This document shows, piece by piece, positions 15,587 to 23,811 of a DNA stretch of 23,811 bases. The notes under the pieces are model-generated. The model was not told the DNA's origin, searched no databases, and worked only from the letters and a program-made list of their open reading frames with translations. This DNA is from Rhodobacterales bacterium UBA5972. GTDB lineage: Bacteria; Pseudomonadota; Alphaproteobacteria; Rhodobacterales; Rhodobacteraceae. Position numbers and translations under genes: made by a program. The stretch's first letter is position 1; each line of letters begins with the position of its first letter. The stretch is from the NCBI GenBank assembly GCA_002430125.1, contig DJBQ01000103.1:1-23811 (forward strand). Reading direction: 5' to 3'.

Positions 15587-16389
15587 CCAAGTAATGCGCG
15601 CATCAACGCACTTTGCGGGTTTTCCAAGCCGTCAATCACATCAAAATGATGCTTACCAGCCTCGACAACCAGTTCTGCATTGCTCCAATCACGGGCAAGC
15701 CAACGCGACTGGTCAATGAAGACCGGGCGCTCGTCGCCTCCGACCCAGGCGATTGTGGGAACCGGAAGAACCGTGGCACTTAAAAGTGCACTTTCCGATT
15801 CGGCTGTTGTTGCATCCAGTTTGAGTTGGGTGTTCATGGCGGTTTTCAACAGCGGCCTTAGATCATGGAGGCCCGAAATCGACACAACTTTGGCAATGCG
15901 TTCAACAAAACAGGACGTCCACTTTAGATCGCCACACAACATTCTAGTGACCAGATGCCCGCCAGCCGAATGCCCGGTCAGATGAATCGGTCCGGCAATC
16001 CTGCCAGCCGCAAATTCAACCGCCGCCTTGATCTGCAATGTTATTTCGTCGATCCCAACTTCTGGTGCCAACACATAACTTGGCAAGGCAACCGCGTAAC
16101 CGCGTGCCAGCGCGCCTGCCGCCAAATGCGACCAATAGGATTTGTCAAACGCCAGCCAATACCCGCCATGGACAATCACAACCAACCCGTTGGGAGCTTG
16201 ATCGGGCAGTAGAATATCAAGTTTGTTGCGCGCGTGCGGACCATATTCCAAATCCAGTTCGGCACGGCCCTTGGTGATCCTATCAGTCCGCAGCGCCAGC
16301 GCTTTGGCTGCCCAACGCGGCGGAAAATCGTCGGCGCCGGCGATGTATTTGCCGTTGGAATAGGCGTCGTCCCAGTCAAAATCGGTCAT
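15583..16389 (-). CDS. Alpha/beta hydrolase, kynurenine-formamidase-like
   Basis: 268 residues. HGGYW (74-78) is the oxyanion-hole motif typical of kynurenine formamidase and related carboxylesterases. The nucleophile elbow is GHSAGGHL with Ser141. Asp219 in VGGDERPVF and His248 in GKHHFDV complete a plausible triad. No signal peptide is present, so it is cytoplasmic. Formamidase activity (N-formylkynurenine to kynurenine) is possible, but no other tryptophan-degradation gene is seen. ATG 16389 has GGGGA upstream; the frame is open farther to 16887 without supporting signals, overlapping the divergent dehydrogenase gene, and that extension is discarded. It ends tail-to-tail with the cupin gene. 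Confidence 0.85.
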   Translation of the reverse strand: MTDFDWDDAYSNGKYIAGADDFPPRWAAKALALRTDRITKGRAELDLEYGPHARNKLDILLPDQAPNGLVVIVHGGYWLAFDKSYWSHLAAGALARGYAVALPSYVLAPEVGIDEITLQIKAAVEFAAGRIAGPIHLTGHSAGGHLVTRMLCGDLKWTSCFVERIAKVVSISGLHDLRPLLKTAMNTQLKLDATTAESESALLSATVLPVPTIAWVGGDERPVFIDQSRWLARDWSNAELVVEAGKHHFDVIDGLENPQSALMRALLG

Positions 16390-16492
16390 CGTTATCCCCT
16401 TACAGCGCCTAGTATCCCCGCTGTCCCTTGCGAAGGAAAGTGTTTTGTGGAACATCTCGGTCAAACAATTCACACCTGTGAAAGGGTCCACT

Positions 16493-17971
16493 GTGTTAGA
16501 AGCAACAAATCTGTCCTCGTTCCTGAAAGACCCCAGCCTGCTGTGCAGCCAAGCCTTTGTCGCCGGTGAATGGGTCGATGCCGATGACGCAACGACCTTT
16601 GCTGTGACCAATCCGTCGCGGGGTGACATTTTGATCGAAGTGCCGGATTTGGGGGTCGCGGAGACGCGGCGCGCCATCGAATCGGCACGCATAGCGCAAA
16701 AGGAATGGGCGCAGCGCACGGGCAAAGAACGCGCCGCGATTTTGCGCAAATGGCATGACCTTATGGTCGCGAATGTCGACGATCTGGGGGCGATCCTGTG
16801 TGCTGAAATGGGCAAGCCGCTGGCCGAAGCAAAAGGTGAAATCCTATATGGCGCAAGCTTCATCGAATGGTTTGCAGAAGAAGCCAAGCGGATTTACGGC
16901 GAGACAATTCCTGGTCATCAGCGCGACAAACGTATCACCGTGCTGAAACAACCAGTCGGTGTCGTCGCTTCGATCACGCCTTGGAATTTCCCGAATGCGA
17001 TGATCGCGCGCAAAGTTGCACCTGCCCTGGCAGTGGGCTGTGCCTTTGTCGCCCGTCCGGCAGCTGAGACCCCGTTATCTGCATTGGCAATGGCCGTTCT
17101 GGCCGAACGCGCTGGTGTGCCGAAAGGCGTGTTCAGCGTCATCACGTCCACGAAATCCTCGGCCATCGGCAAGGAGTTTTGCGAAAACCACACCGTGCGT
17201 AAACTGACGTTTACCGGCTCGACCGAGGTGGGGCGGATTCTGATGCGCCAAGCTGCTGATCAAATCATGAAAACCTCGATGGAACTTGGCGGCAATGCGC
17301 CGTTTATCGTGTTTGACGACGCTGATCTGGACAAAGCTGTAGAAGGCGCGATGATTTCAAAGTATCGCAATAACGGCCAAACCTGCGTTTGCGCCAACCG
17401 GATTTATGTTCAGGAAGGCGTGTACGACGTCTTCGCGGAAAAGCTTGGTGCTGCTGTTAGTGCGATGAAAGTTGGTGACGGATTTGGCGAAGGCGTCACC
17501 ACAGGCCCGTTGATCAACAAGGCGGCGATTGAAAAAGTCGAAGAGCACATTAAGGATGCCGTTGCCAAGGGTGCCATAGTGACGGCAGGTGGTCACCGCC
17601 ACAGCCTCGGCGGTACGTTCTTTGAACCGACGATTCTGACCGGCGTTACGTCTGATATGTTGGTCACCAATGATGAAACCTTTGGCCCGGTTGCGCCGCT
17701 ATTCAAATTCAAAGACGAGGCGGATGTGATTCGTCAGGCTAACGACACGATCTTTGGCTTGGCTTCGTATTTCTATGCCCGTGATTTGGGGCGGGTGTAT
17801 CGTGTCGCCGAGGCACTGGAATATGGCATGGTCGGCATCAATACTGGCTTAATCTCAACCGAAGTGGCCCCGTTTGGCGGTGTCAAGCAATCCGGTCAAG
17901 GTCGCGAAGGATCAAGCCACGGGACTGAAGACTATCTGGAAATGAAGTACCTTTGTATGTCGATTGAATAA
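16493..17971 (+). CDS. gabD: Succinate-semialdehyde dehydrogenase, GabD type
   Basis: 492 residues, closely similar along its length to E. coli GabD, which oxidises succinic semialdehyde to succinate in 4-aminobutyrate breakdown. Supporting stretches are [37 protein letters not shown] and [18 protein letters not shown]. Catalytic residues are Asn165 (PWNF), Glu264 (ELGG) and Cys298 (GQTC). Unusually, the cofactor-binding Lys-Pro-Ala is Arg188-Pro-Ala here. Start GTG 16493 has AAAGGG six bases upstream and gives the family's N-terminus; TTG 16445 would add 16 residues without a good site. No aminotransferase gene is adjacent. The divergent neighbour is the alpha/beta hydrolase. Confidence 0.9.
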   Translation: MLEATNLSSFLKDPSLLCSQAFVAGEWVDADDATTFAVTNPSRGDILIEVPDLGVAETRRAIESARIAQKEWAQRTGKERAAILRKWHDLMVANVDDLGAILCAEMGKPLAEAKGEILYGASFIEWFAEEAKRIYGETIPGHQRDKRITVLKQPVGVVASITPWNFPNAMIARKVAPALAVGCAFVARPAAETPLSALAMAVLAERAGVPKGVFSVITSTKSSAIGKEFCENHTVRKLTFTGSTEVGRILMRQAADQIMKTSMELGGNAPFIVFDDADLDKAVEGAMISKYRNNGQTCVCANRIYVQEGVYDVFAEKLGAAVSAMKVGDGFGEGVTTGPLINKAAIEKVEEHIKDAVAKGAIVTAGGHRHSLGGTFFEPTILTGVTSDMLVTNDETFGPVAPLFKFKDEADVIRQANDTIFGLASYFYARDLGRVYRVAEALEYGMVGINTGLISTEVAPFGGVKQSGQGREGSSHGTEDYLEMKYLCMSIE

Positions 17972-18200
17972 CAAGCGGCCACGGTCCTGATGTGGTTGAA
18001 TTCGGTGTGATTAGTCGACTAGGAATCTAGTTGGGTAGTTTGCCGCGAGCGTCAATCTAGAAAAACAAACAAACAGGAATTTCTCACGCCCTAAAATAGC
18101 GGCAAACCAAAAGGTAACTTACAGAAAAGTAATTGTCTTTTGAGACATTAGATCGGCGTCCACACTAACCAGCTCTTGGTATTCACAGCTGAAACACAAA
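17972..18200. other. Gene-free convergent intergenic region
   Basis: 229 bp between the ends of gabD and smc, visibly richer in A and T than the flanking genes. It contains the palindrome TAGTCGACTA (18012-18021) and the nearby CTAGGAATCTAG, but no open frame with a ribosome binding site and no clear stem followed by a T-run. I see no RNA gene in it. Confidence 0.5.
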
Positions 18201-21200
18201 TCACGCCACCAAACTTTCAGCCCGCGAAAGATCAACAGAAACCAGCTGACTGACCCCCTGTTCGGCCATCGTCACCCCGAACAGTCGGTCCATCCGGCCC
18301 ATTGTAACTGCGTGATGAGTGATGATCAGAAACCGGGTTTCGGTCTGGCGCGTCATTTCATCCAACAGATCACAAAACCGGGTCACGTTGGCATCATCCA
18401 GAGGCGCGTCAACCTCGTCCAAAACGCAAATCGGCGCAGGATTGGCCAGAAACACCGCAAAGATCAAAGCCAGCGCTGTCAGCGTTTGCTCCCCCCCCGA
18501 CAGCAACGACAGAACTGCAAGTTTCTTGCCCGGGGGTTGGCACATGATCTCAAGACCGGCCTCCAATGGATCATCGCTTTCAACCAGAACCAGCTTGGCG
18601 TCGCCGCCGCCAAACAAATGCTTAAACAACATCTCGAAGTTCTTGTTGACCGTTTCAAATGCTTTCAACAGACGCTCGCGGCCCTCGCGGTTCAGGCTTG
18701 ATATGCCGGTACGCAGTTTGGCGATCGCGGCCTCAAGGTCCGCCTTTTCCCGGGTCAGATTGTCAAACTCAGCCTGAATTTCAATCGCATCTTCTTCAGC
18801 CCTTAGGTTCACCGCGCCCAACGCATCGCGCTGCCGACGCAACCGGGCGACATCCATTTCGATGCGGTCTGAACTGGGCATCTGATCCGGGTCGCCACCT
18901 AACAAATCCAGCAAAGCATTGGGTGCAACACCAAGATCTTCTTTAATCCGTCCTGCGGTAGATGCGACTTGCGTGTCGGCTGCTTCCTTTAAAGCCTCTG
19001 CGCGCGCGCGGGCTTCGCGGGCATCTGCGGCCAACCGCTCGGCCTGCCGTTCAGCCTCGACTGCCTGCCGCAGGGTGGTTTCCCCCATTGCCAAAGCGTC
19101 AGACGCCTTTGACTTTCGCACCTCAGCTTCACGCACCGCCTCAGCCAGTTTGACATGCTTGACCGCAATCTCCTCAGGCAAGGAAATCGCTTGCGCCAAC
19201 TCAGCCTCAGCAACAGTTTTACGCTCGTCAAGCTCACGCGTGCGGTTTCCGGCGGTATCAAGACGTTGCTGCCACGTCGTCAATTCCTTGTCGATCTCCT
19301 GCGCTCGGCGAACCCGCGCTTCGCCTTCGCGTCGTAATTCGTCAGCGATCGAGCGTTTGGACATCATTGCCATACGCGCGCCTTCAACCGCGATCTTAAC
19401 GGCCTCGACAGCAACCCGTGCGGCGTCCATATCTTCCAATCCCGCCACGGCGGCTTCGGCCTCGCGCAGGGTTTTGCGATTTGTCATCGCCTCTTCTTCA
19501 TGCCGCGCAACCGCCAATTTTGCGCTTTCCAGTCGTCCCATTGCAATAGACTGATCGGCCTCCGCCCGGGCAAGGGCTCGCGCGGCGACAGTCATGCTTT
19601 CATCCGCGGCACGGCGATCCTGACGACAGAGTTTATCGGTATCCGCCAAGGCCGCCAATTCGTCGCAAAGCGCCACATGCGCGATCTTTGCCGCTTCGGC
19701 CCTTGCCTCGGTTACCGACAGTATCGCCGAAAGCTCTTCCAAACGGTTGATTTGTTGCAGACGCAATGCGGCAGCACTTGGCGCATCTTCGGCAGCCGCG
19801 CGAAACCCGTCCCAGCGCCATAAATCACCCTCGCGACTGACCAACCGCTGGCCGGGCAAAAGGACCGCCTGCAATCCAGCGCCATCGGCCCTGTCAACCA
19901 GCGCGACCTGCGACATACGCCGCGCGAGCACACCGGGTACAGTTACATGATCCGCCAGACGCGCGGCGCCGGGCGGCAGCGGCTGTGCCGCGGCGTAATC
20001 TGGCAGGCGCGCCCAGCCCGAAACGCCGTCAGCGGTGATTTCCGGAGCGCGCAAATCGTCGGCCAAAGCTGCGCCAAGCGCTGCCTCGTACCCTTTTGCG
20101 GCCTTCACCTGATCCAGCAATTGCACCGTTTGAGCGCGCTCGCGATCAACCATTCGCGTCAACGCATTCACTTCAGCGCGGATTGCGTTCGCCTCACCTT
20201 CGGCCTCGGAACGTTCCGCCCGAGCGTCGGCCTCAGCCCCCTGTTTTTCGCCTCTGGCGGTTTCGGCCTGCAATAACGCCGCCTCGGCCAAACGCGCTCG
20301 CTTTTCGGCTGCAATCTGTGCCGCCTCGGCTGTGTCATGCCGCGACTGCGCCTCGACAACCGCCGCTTCGGCACCGGTGACGGCTGCAGCGGCCTTTTGC
20401 GCCTCTTGATCATTTCGAACCAAAGTGGCCTTGCTGTCTGCCTGCAAACGATGCGCTGATTGGTGTCTAGCCGACAGACGTGCCACGTCTTCGGTTAACT
20501 GGCCAAGCCGGGATTCTTCGTCCTGAAGGTGCGATCCTGCCTCGCGTGCAGCAACACTTGCCGCATCTTTTCTGTCGTCATGGCCAATACCGGCCTTTGC
20601 CAGCGCGGCTTTTTCCCATTCCAGACGCTCGATCGTTTCAACCGCATCGCGGTTCAGACCGGCTTCGCGGTTGATGTCGTTGGCCAGTTGTTCAATACGC
20701 GCGCCAAGGTTTTCGATTGTGTCACGGGCGCGCTTTTCCTGATCGTTCAGCGAATCGCGCTCGACCAATAGCCGCTGCAACACGGCGCCCGCTATCGCTT
20801 CTTCTTCGCGCAGTGGTGGAACTTTACCTTCGTTCTCGGCCCGTAAGCGCGCCGCACTAACCGCTGCGCCCTGTGCTTTTGCCAGATCGGTCGTCATGGC
20901 TCTGAGATCGGCAATTGCCTTTTGCAGCGCCAGATCCGCCTCGCGCCAGCGCCGATACAGCAACAAGCCCTCTGACCGGCGTAATTCTTCACCAATTTCG
21001 CGATAGCGCGCAGCTTGTTTTGCTTGCCGTGCAAGGGTTGTCAGTTGGCTTTGCAACTGTTCAAGCACATCGTCTACGCGGGTCAGATTGCTTTCGGCCC
21101 CGTTCAATTTCAGCTCGGCTTCGTGGCGACGCTGATAAAGGCCGGAAATCCCGGCGGCCTCTTCCAGAATTCGCCGCCTTGCTGTTGGTTTGGCGTTGAT

Positions 21201-21656
21201 CAACTCGGAAATCTGCCCCTGTCGCACCAAGGCCGGTGAATGCGCGCCGGTCGAGGCATCGGCGAACAGCATCTGCACATCGCGGGCGCGCACATCTTTG
21301 CCATTGGTTTTATAGGCCGATCCAGCATCGCGGGTAATCCGCCGAACGATGTCGATCTGGTCAAGTTCATTAAAGCCCGACGGCGCTGTGCGGTCACGGT
21401 TATCCAGCGTCAGCGCCACTTCGGCAAAGTTGCGTGCCGGCCGCGAGGAGGCCCCTGCAAAGATCACGTCTTCCATCCCGCCACCACGCATGGCTGTCGG
21501 TCGGTTTTCCCCCATAACCCAACGCAGCGCTTCCAGAAGATTTGACTTGCCGCAACCGTTCGGCCCGACCACGCCTGTCAGGCCCGGCGCGATAACCAGT
21601 TCAGTGGGGTCCACAAAACTTTTGAAACCCGTCAGTCTGATCTTATTGAAATGCAA
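18201..21656 (-). CDS. smc: Chromosome segregation protein SMC
   Basis: 1151 residues, the usual length for alphaproteobacterial SMC, the ATPase of the condensin that organises and segregates the chromosome with ScpA and ScpB. The N-terminal head has the start MHFNKIRLTGFKSFVDPTEL and Walker A GPNGCGKSN (31-39), then VRQGQISELINAKP. Long coiled coils (about 165-500 and 650-930), rich in Ala, Glu and Arg, flank a hinge at about 520-625 (VSGWARLPDYAAAQPLPPGA, VALVDRADGAGLQAVLLPGQ). The C-terminal head has signature LSGGEQ (1052-1057), Walker B ICVLDEVDAPLDD and the switch His in FLIITHH. No scpA or scpB is nearby. Confidence 0.97.
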   Translation of the reverse strand: MHFNKIRLTGFKSFVDPTELVIAPGLTGVVGPNGCGKSNLLEALRWVMGENRPTAMRGGGMEDVIFAGASSRPARNFAEVALTLDNRDRTAPSGFNELDQIDIVRRITRDAGSAYKTNGKDVRARDVQMLFADASTGAHSPALVRQGQISELINAKPTARRRILEEAAGISGLYQRRHEAELKLNGAESNLTRVDDVLEQLQSQLTTLARQAKQAARYREIGEELRRSEGLLLYRRWREADLALQKAIADLRAMTTDLAKAQGAAVSAARLRAENEGKVPPLREEEAIAGAVLQRLLVERDSLNDQEKRARDTIENLGARIEQLANDINREAGLNRDAVETIERLEWEKAALAKAGIGHDDRKDAASVAAREAGSHLQDEESRLGQLTEDVARLSARHQSAHRLQADSKATLVRNDQEAQKAAAAVTGAEAAVVEAQSRHDTAEAAQIAAEKRARLAEAALLQAETARGEKQGAEADARAERSEAEGEANAIRAEVNALTRMVDRERAQTVQLLDQVKAAKGYEAALGAALADDLRAPEITADGVSGWARLPDYAAAQPLPPGAARLADHVTVPGVLARRMSQVALVDRADGAGLQAVLLPGQRLVSREGDLWRWDGFRAAAEDAPSAAALRLQQINRLEELSAILSVTEARAEAAKIAHVALCDELAALADTDKLCRQDRRAADESMTVAARALARAEADQSIAMGRLESAKLAVARHEEEAMTNRKTLREAEAAVAGLEDMDAARVAVEAVKIAVEGARMAMMSKRSIADELRREGEARVRRAQEIDKELTTWQQRLDTAGNRTRELDERKTVAEAELAQAISLPEEIAVKHVKLAEAVREAEVRKSKASDALAMGETTLRQAVEAERQAERLAADAREARARAEALKEAADTQVASTAGRIKEDLGVAPNALLDLLGGDPDQMPSSDRIEMDVARLRRQRDALGAVNLRAEEDAIEIQAEFDNLTREKADLEAAIAKLRTGISSLNREGRERLLKAFETVNKNFEMLFKHLFGGGDAKLVLVESDDPLEAGLEIMCQPPGKKLAVLSLLSGGEQTLTALALIFAVFLANPAPICVLDEVDAPLDDANVTRFCDLLDEMTRQTETRFLIITHHAVTMGRMDRLFGVTMAEQGVSQLVSVDLSRAESLVA

Positions 21657-21747
21657 ATGCCGCGCCTGTTTCGGTTGATTCCGTTCTTAAGCCCAGAGTT
21701 TCGAACTTACCCCCCACCTGTCAATCGCTAACCCCATGATATGGCGT

Positions 21748-21793
21748 ATATCCGCTAGTTATCCACAAGATATTGCTGTTTTTGCGCGGATAT
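21748..21793. promoter_or_regulatory. Perfect DnaA box flanked by an inverted repeat
   Basis: TTATCCACA (21759-21767) is the exact consensus DnaA box. ATATCCGC (21748-21755) and its inverse GCGGATAT (21786-21793) flank it with an AT-rich interior. It lies in the divergent region between smc and the cobalamin riboswitch. With only one box this is not an origin; a DnaA-regulated promoter is more likely. Confidence 0.4.
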
Positions 21794-21853
21794 CGGCCCA
21801 TCCTATCAATTCGGCACCTGCCTTTAAACCTGTCGCGAATGTCGCAATTCGGC

Positions 21854-21887
21854 TTGACCCGCCCTGCACTTTGCCGCCACATAGCAT
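21854..21887 (+). promoter_or_regulatory. Possible promoter of the riboswitch-cbtBA transcript
   Basis: TTGACC at 21854-21859 matches a -35 element well and lies 28 bp before the first riboswitch helix. A good -10 at 16-18 bp spacing is lacking; TAGCAT (21882-21887) is too distant, so the assignment is tentative. Confidence 0.3.
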
Positions 21888-22085
21888 CTGTAAGGTTCCC
21901 CGTATGAACGCCAAGCGTTTGGGGATGAAATGGGAATGTGGACAAGGCCGACTGAAACCGGGGCCGAAAGCCACAACCGCCCCCGCGACTGTATGCGGCG
22001 AGCACCCTTCGATACGCCACTGGTGGCAACACCGGGAAGGCAGGAGACGTGCGACGACCCGCGAGCCAGGAGACCGGCCTTGCAG
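21888..22085 (+). ncRNA. Cobalamin (adenosylcobalamin/B12) riboswitch
   Basis: All hallmarks of the class are present in order: GGGAAT (21932-21937), CCGCGACTGT (21983-21992), GCCACTG (22016-22022), GGGAAGGC (22034-22041), GCGACGACCC, and the B12 box AGCCAGGAGACCGGCC (22064-22079). The closing helix P1 is formed by CTGTAAGG (21888-21895) with CCTTGCAG (22078-22085), one G-U pair. On binding cobalamin it should repress the downstream genes. The 46-nt stretch that follows holds a short stem, CCGTC/GACGG (22102-22117), running into the ribosome binding site, which suggests translational control. Confidence 0.95.
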
Positions 22086-22131
22086 GAAGATTAACTCAAT
22101 ACCGTCGGGTGTGACGGGAAAGGACTATGAT

Positions 22132-22302
22132 ATGACGACGACGACAAAAACCAAAGTGCTGCCACAGACAAATGTTGCGACCATGGCGTTGGTGTTTCTG
22201 ATGGGTGCGACGATGCTGTTTGTTTCGGGATTTGCACATTCGGCAACGCTGCATGATGTTGCGCATGACGTGCGCCATGCATCCGGGTTTCCCTGCCACT
22301 AA
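22132..22302 (+). CDS. cbtB: Cobalt transporter subunit CbtB
   Basis: A 56-residue protein typical of CbtB: a polar N-terminus, one transmembrane helix (VATMALVFLMGATMLFVSGF) and a C-terminal metal-binding tail, LHDVAHDVRHASGFPCH. It works with CbtA in a predicted cobalt uptake system of B12-synthesising proteobacteria. AAGGA lies eight bases before ATG 22132. A longer frame back to 21736 exists, but it runs through the riboswitch and is not coding. cbtA begins two bases after its stop codon. Confidence 0.93.
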   Translation: MTTTTKTKVLPQTNVATMALVFLMGATMLFVSGFAHSATLHDVAHDVRHASGFPCH

Positions 22303-22304
22303 CC

Positions 22305-23012
22305 ATGTTTAAAAAACTTGTTGCCAGCGCGCTGTTTGCTGGCTTTGCGGCTGGATTGATTGCCATTCTGCTGCAATTGGCATTTGTCCAACCGCTTTTG
22401 TTGGAGGCCGAGTTGTATGAGAGCGGCGAAATGGTGCATTTTGGCGAGGCAAAACCGCACGACCATGGCAGCCACGACCACAGCCACGATGGGGCGGCTG
22501 AGGGTGACGCGTTCGGCCTCGGGCGAAATGGACTGAGTGCTGTGTTCAGCATATTCGTTTATGTGGGCTATGCACTGATGCTGGTCGCCGGGTTCGCCAT
22601 GACAGAAATGCGCGGCGCGACTATAAACGCCCGAACTGGGTTCATGTGGGGATTGGCCGGTTTCGCAGCATTCCAGCTTGTGCCCTCGATCGGCTTGCCA
22701 ATCGAGGTTCCGGGATCGGCGGCTGCCGACTTGCAGGGGCGGCAAATCTGGTGGTTTGGGACAGTAATTGCCACCGCAGCCGGTCTTTGGTTGCTTGGCT
22801 ACGGCAAAGGCTGGGCCCTGTATGCTGCAGCCGCAGTTCTGATCCTGTTACCACATTTGATCGGCGCACCGCATCCGGACGCTTATCAAGGCCCGACGCC
22901 ACCCGAACTGGCCAGCCTGTTTGCAAGCCGGGCTTTGGCTGTTGCGCTGGTTGGCTGGGCGATTCTGGGCTCGCTTGCCGGATATTTCTGGGAAAAAGAA
23001 AACAAAATCTGA
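22305..23012 (+). CDS. cbtA: Cobalt transporter subunit CbtA
   Basis: 235 residues with about five to six membrane helices, starting with LVASALFAGFAAGLIAILLQ. The first loop, after LEAELYE, holds the His-rich segment HDHGSHDHSHD, a likely cobalt-binding site facing the periplasm. Later come the family's LVPSIGLPIEVPGS, DLQGRQIWWFGTVIATAAGL and LPHLIGAPHPDAYQGPTPPELASLFASRAL. It lacks its own ribosome binding site and follows cbtB by 2 nt, so translation is probably coupled. The substrate is inferred from the B12 riboswitch and gene neighbourhood known for this family, not demonstrated. Confidence 0.93.
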   Translation: MFKKLVASALFAGFAAGLIAILLQLAFVQPLLLEAELYESGEMVHFGEAKPHDHGSHDHSHDGAAEGDAFGLGRNGLSAVFSIFVYVGYALMLVAGFAMTEMRGATINARTGFMWGLAGFAAFQLVPSIGLPIEVPGSAAADLQGRQIWWFGTVIATAAGLWLLGYGKGWALYAAAAVLILLPHLIGAPHPDAYQGPTPPELASLFASRALAVALVGWAILGSLAGYFWEKENKI

Positions 23013-23065
23013 AAATCAGGCGATCAAACTCGACCGGATTTTCGCAACAATTATTGGAGGTCGCA

Positions 23066-23811
23066 ATGGCCACGAAAACCCCCGCCACCGTCATCACCGG
23101 GTTTCTTGGTGCCGGAAAAACCACGCTGATCCGGCATATGCTGCAAAACGCGCAGGGCAAGCGGATCGCGTTGATTATCAACGAATTTGGTGATCTCGGG
23201 GTTGATGGCGAAATCCTGAAAGGGTGCGGCGCGGAAACCTGCACCGAGGACGATATTGTCGAGCTTTCTAATGGCTGCATCTGCTGCACGGTTGCCGATG
23301 ATTTCATCCCGACCCTTGAAAAACTGCTGGCGCGGCCAACCCCCCCGGATCATATCGTCATTGAAACCTCGGGGCTTGCTTTGCCGCAACCCTTGATCCG
23401 TGCATTCAACTGGCCGGGTATCTCGACGCGCGTCACGGTTGACGGGGTGATCACAGTGGTTGACGGCAAGGCGGTCACTGACGGACGCTTCGCCCATGAT
23501 GTGGCGGCGGTTGATGCGCAAAGGGCGCTGGATGAAAACCTTGACCATGAAACGCCGCTATCGGACTTGTTTGATGATCAACTGACTTGCGCCGACATGA
23601 TCGTTATTAACAAGTCTGATCTGTTGACGACACTCGAGGCTGACGCGCTGAACGCGTCGTTACGGCTTGGCGCGCGAAAAGGCGTTCAGATATTGCAAGC
23701 GACGATGGGTGCTGTGCCCGTCGAAGTTCTGCTTGGCCAGAATATCGCCGCCGAAACTGATCTTGAAGCGCGTCATGAAATTCATCACCACCATCACCAT
23801 GATGATGATGA
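23066..23811 (+). CDS. cobW: Cobalamin biosynthesis GTPase CobW (3' end beyond window)
   Basis: 248 residues are visible and the frame is still open at the window edge. It is a G3E-family P-loop GTPase with Walker A GFLGAGKT (12-19), the metal site GCICC (Cys71, Cys73, Cys74), IETSGLALPQPL and the guanine-specificity motif NKSD (182-185). A six-histidine run followed by aspartates (240-248) adds metal-binding capacity. CobW delivers cobalt for the chelation step of aerobic B12 synthesis; cobN usually follows but is not in view. ATG 23066 has TTGGAGG seven bases before it. The gap of 53 bp to cbtA suggests one operon under the riboswitch. Confidence 0.95.
   Translation, partial: MATKTPATVITGFLGAGKTTLIRHMLQNAQGKRIALIINEFGDLGVDGEILKGCGAETCTEDDIVELSNGCICCTVADDFIPTLEKLLARPTPPDHIVIETSGLALPQPLIRAFNWPGISTRVTVDGVITVVDGKAVTDGRFAHDVAAVDAQRALDENLDHETPLSDLFDDQLTCADMIVINKSDLLTTLEADALNASLRLGARKGVQILQATMGAVPVEVLLGQNIAAETDLEARHEIHHHHHHDDD

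Noticed and set aside
16390..16887. Long N-terminal extension of the alpha/beta hydrolase frame
   Set aside because: It overlaps the well-supported gabD gene on the other strand, and the hydrolase has its own ATG with GGGGA at 16389.
21748..21793. Replication origin
   Set aside because: Only one DnaA box, no cluster and no dnaA, repABC or hemE-type neighbours.
21736..22302. 188-residue open frame ending with CbtB
   Set aside because: Its first two-thirds lie in the DnaA-box region and the cobalamin riboswitch; only the last 56 codons, from ATG 22132, are coding.
23781..23810. Artificial His-tag-like sequence at the right edge
   Set aside because: His/Asp-rich runs at this position are normal in CobW and use mixed CAT/CAC codons.

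Overview
The window looks like chromosomal DNA of an alphaproteobacterium of the Rhodobacterales (roseobacter-like). The basis is gene content and protein style: a fragment of a gene-transfer-agent tail protein, a DUF1194 N-terminus, a cobalamin-riboswitch-controlled CbtB-CbtA-CobW cluster, an 1151-aa SMC, and moderately GC-rich coding DNA. No tRNA, rRNA, CRISPR array, insertion sequence or integrase was found.

Left edge (1-921, minus strand): no intact gene. Three unrelated gene pieces are joined in tandem: a coiled-coil internal/C-terminal fragment, a GTA/phage tail 'megatron' fragment, and the first ~70 codons of a secreted DUF1194 protein. This is either a recombination scar or an assembly chimera.

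962-7543: creatinase (minus), preceded by a ~130-nt leader that folds into five successive hairpins downstream of a good sigma70-type promoter; divergent RarD-type permease; a three-gene oligopeptide-type ABC transporter (two permeases and a fused double ATPase, with no substrate-binding protein beside it); and an M23 lipoprotein (minus) whose best start is a CTG with a strong ribosome binding site.

7701-13248: aldehyde dehydrogenase, sulfatase, a small His/Met-rich secreted protein (minus), a divergent Crp/Fnr-type regulator with an FNR-like palindrome on its own start codon, and a YcaQ-family DNA glycosylase overlapping the regulator by 4 nt.

13288-17971: SDR oxidoreductase, P1-family self-processing peptidase, stand-alone ManC-like cupin, kynurenine-formamidase-like hydrolase (minus), and a GabD-type succinate-semialdehyde dehydrogenase with Arg in place of the usual cofactor-binding Lys. 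The mixture of creatinase, peptide-type transporter, peptidase and two aldehyde dehydrogenases suggests scavenging of organic nitrogen and carbon, but they do not form one operon.

17972-23811: a gene-free 229-bp convergent gap, SMC (minus), a 475-bp regulatory gap holding a perfect DnaA box and a complete cobalamin riboswitch, then cbtB, cbtA and the start of cobW, which runs off the window. When B12 is scarce the riboswitch should permit cobalt uptake and the cobalt-dependent steps of B12 synthesis.
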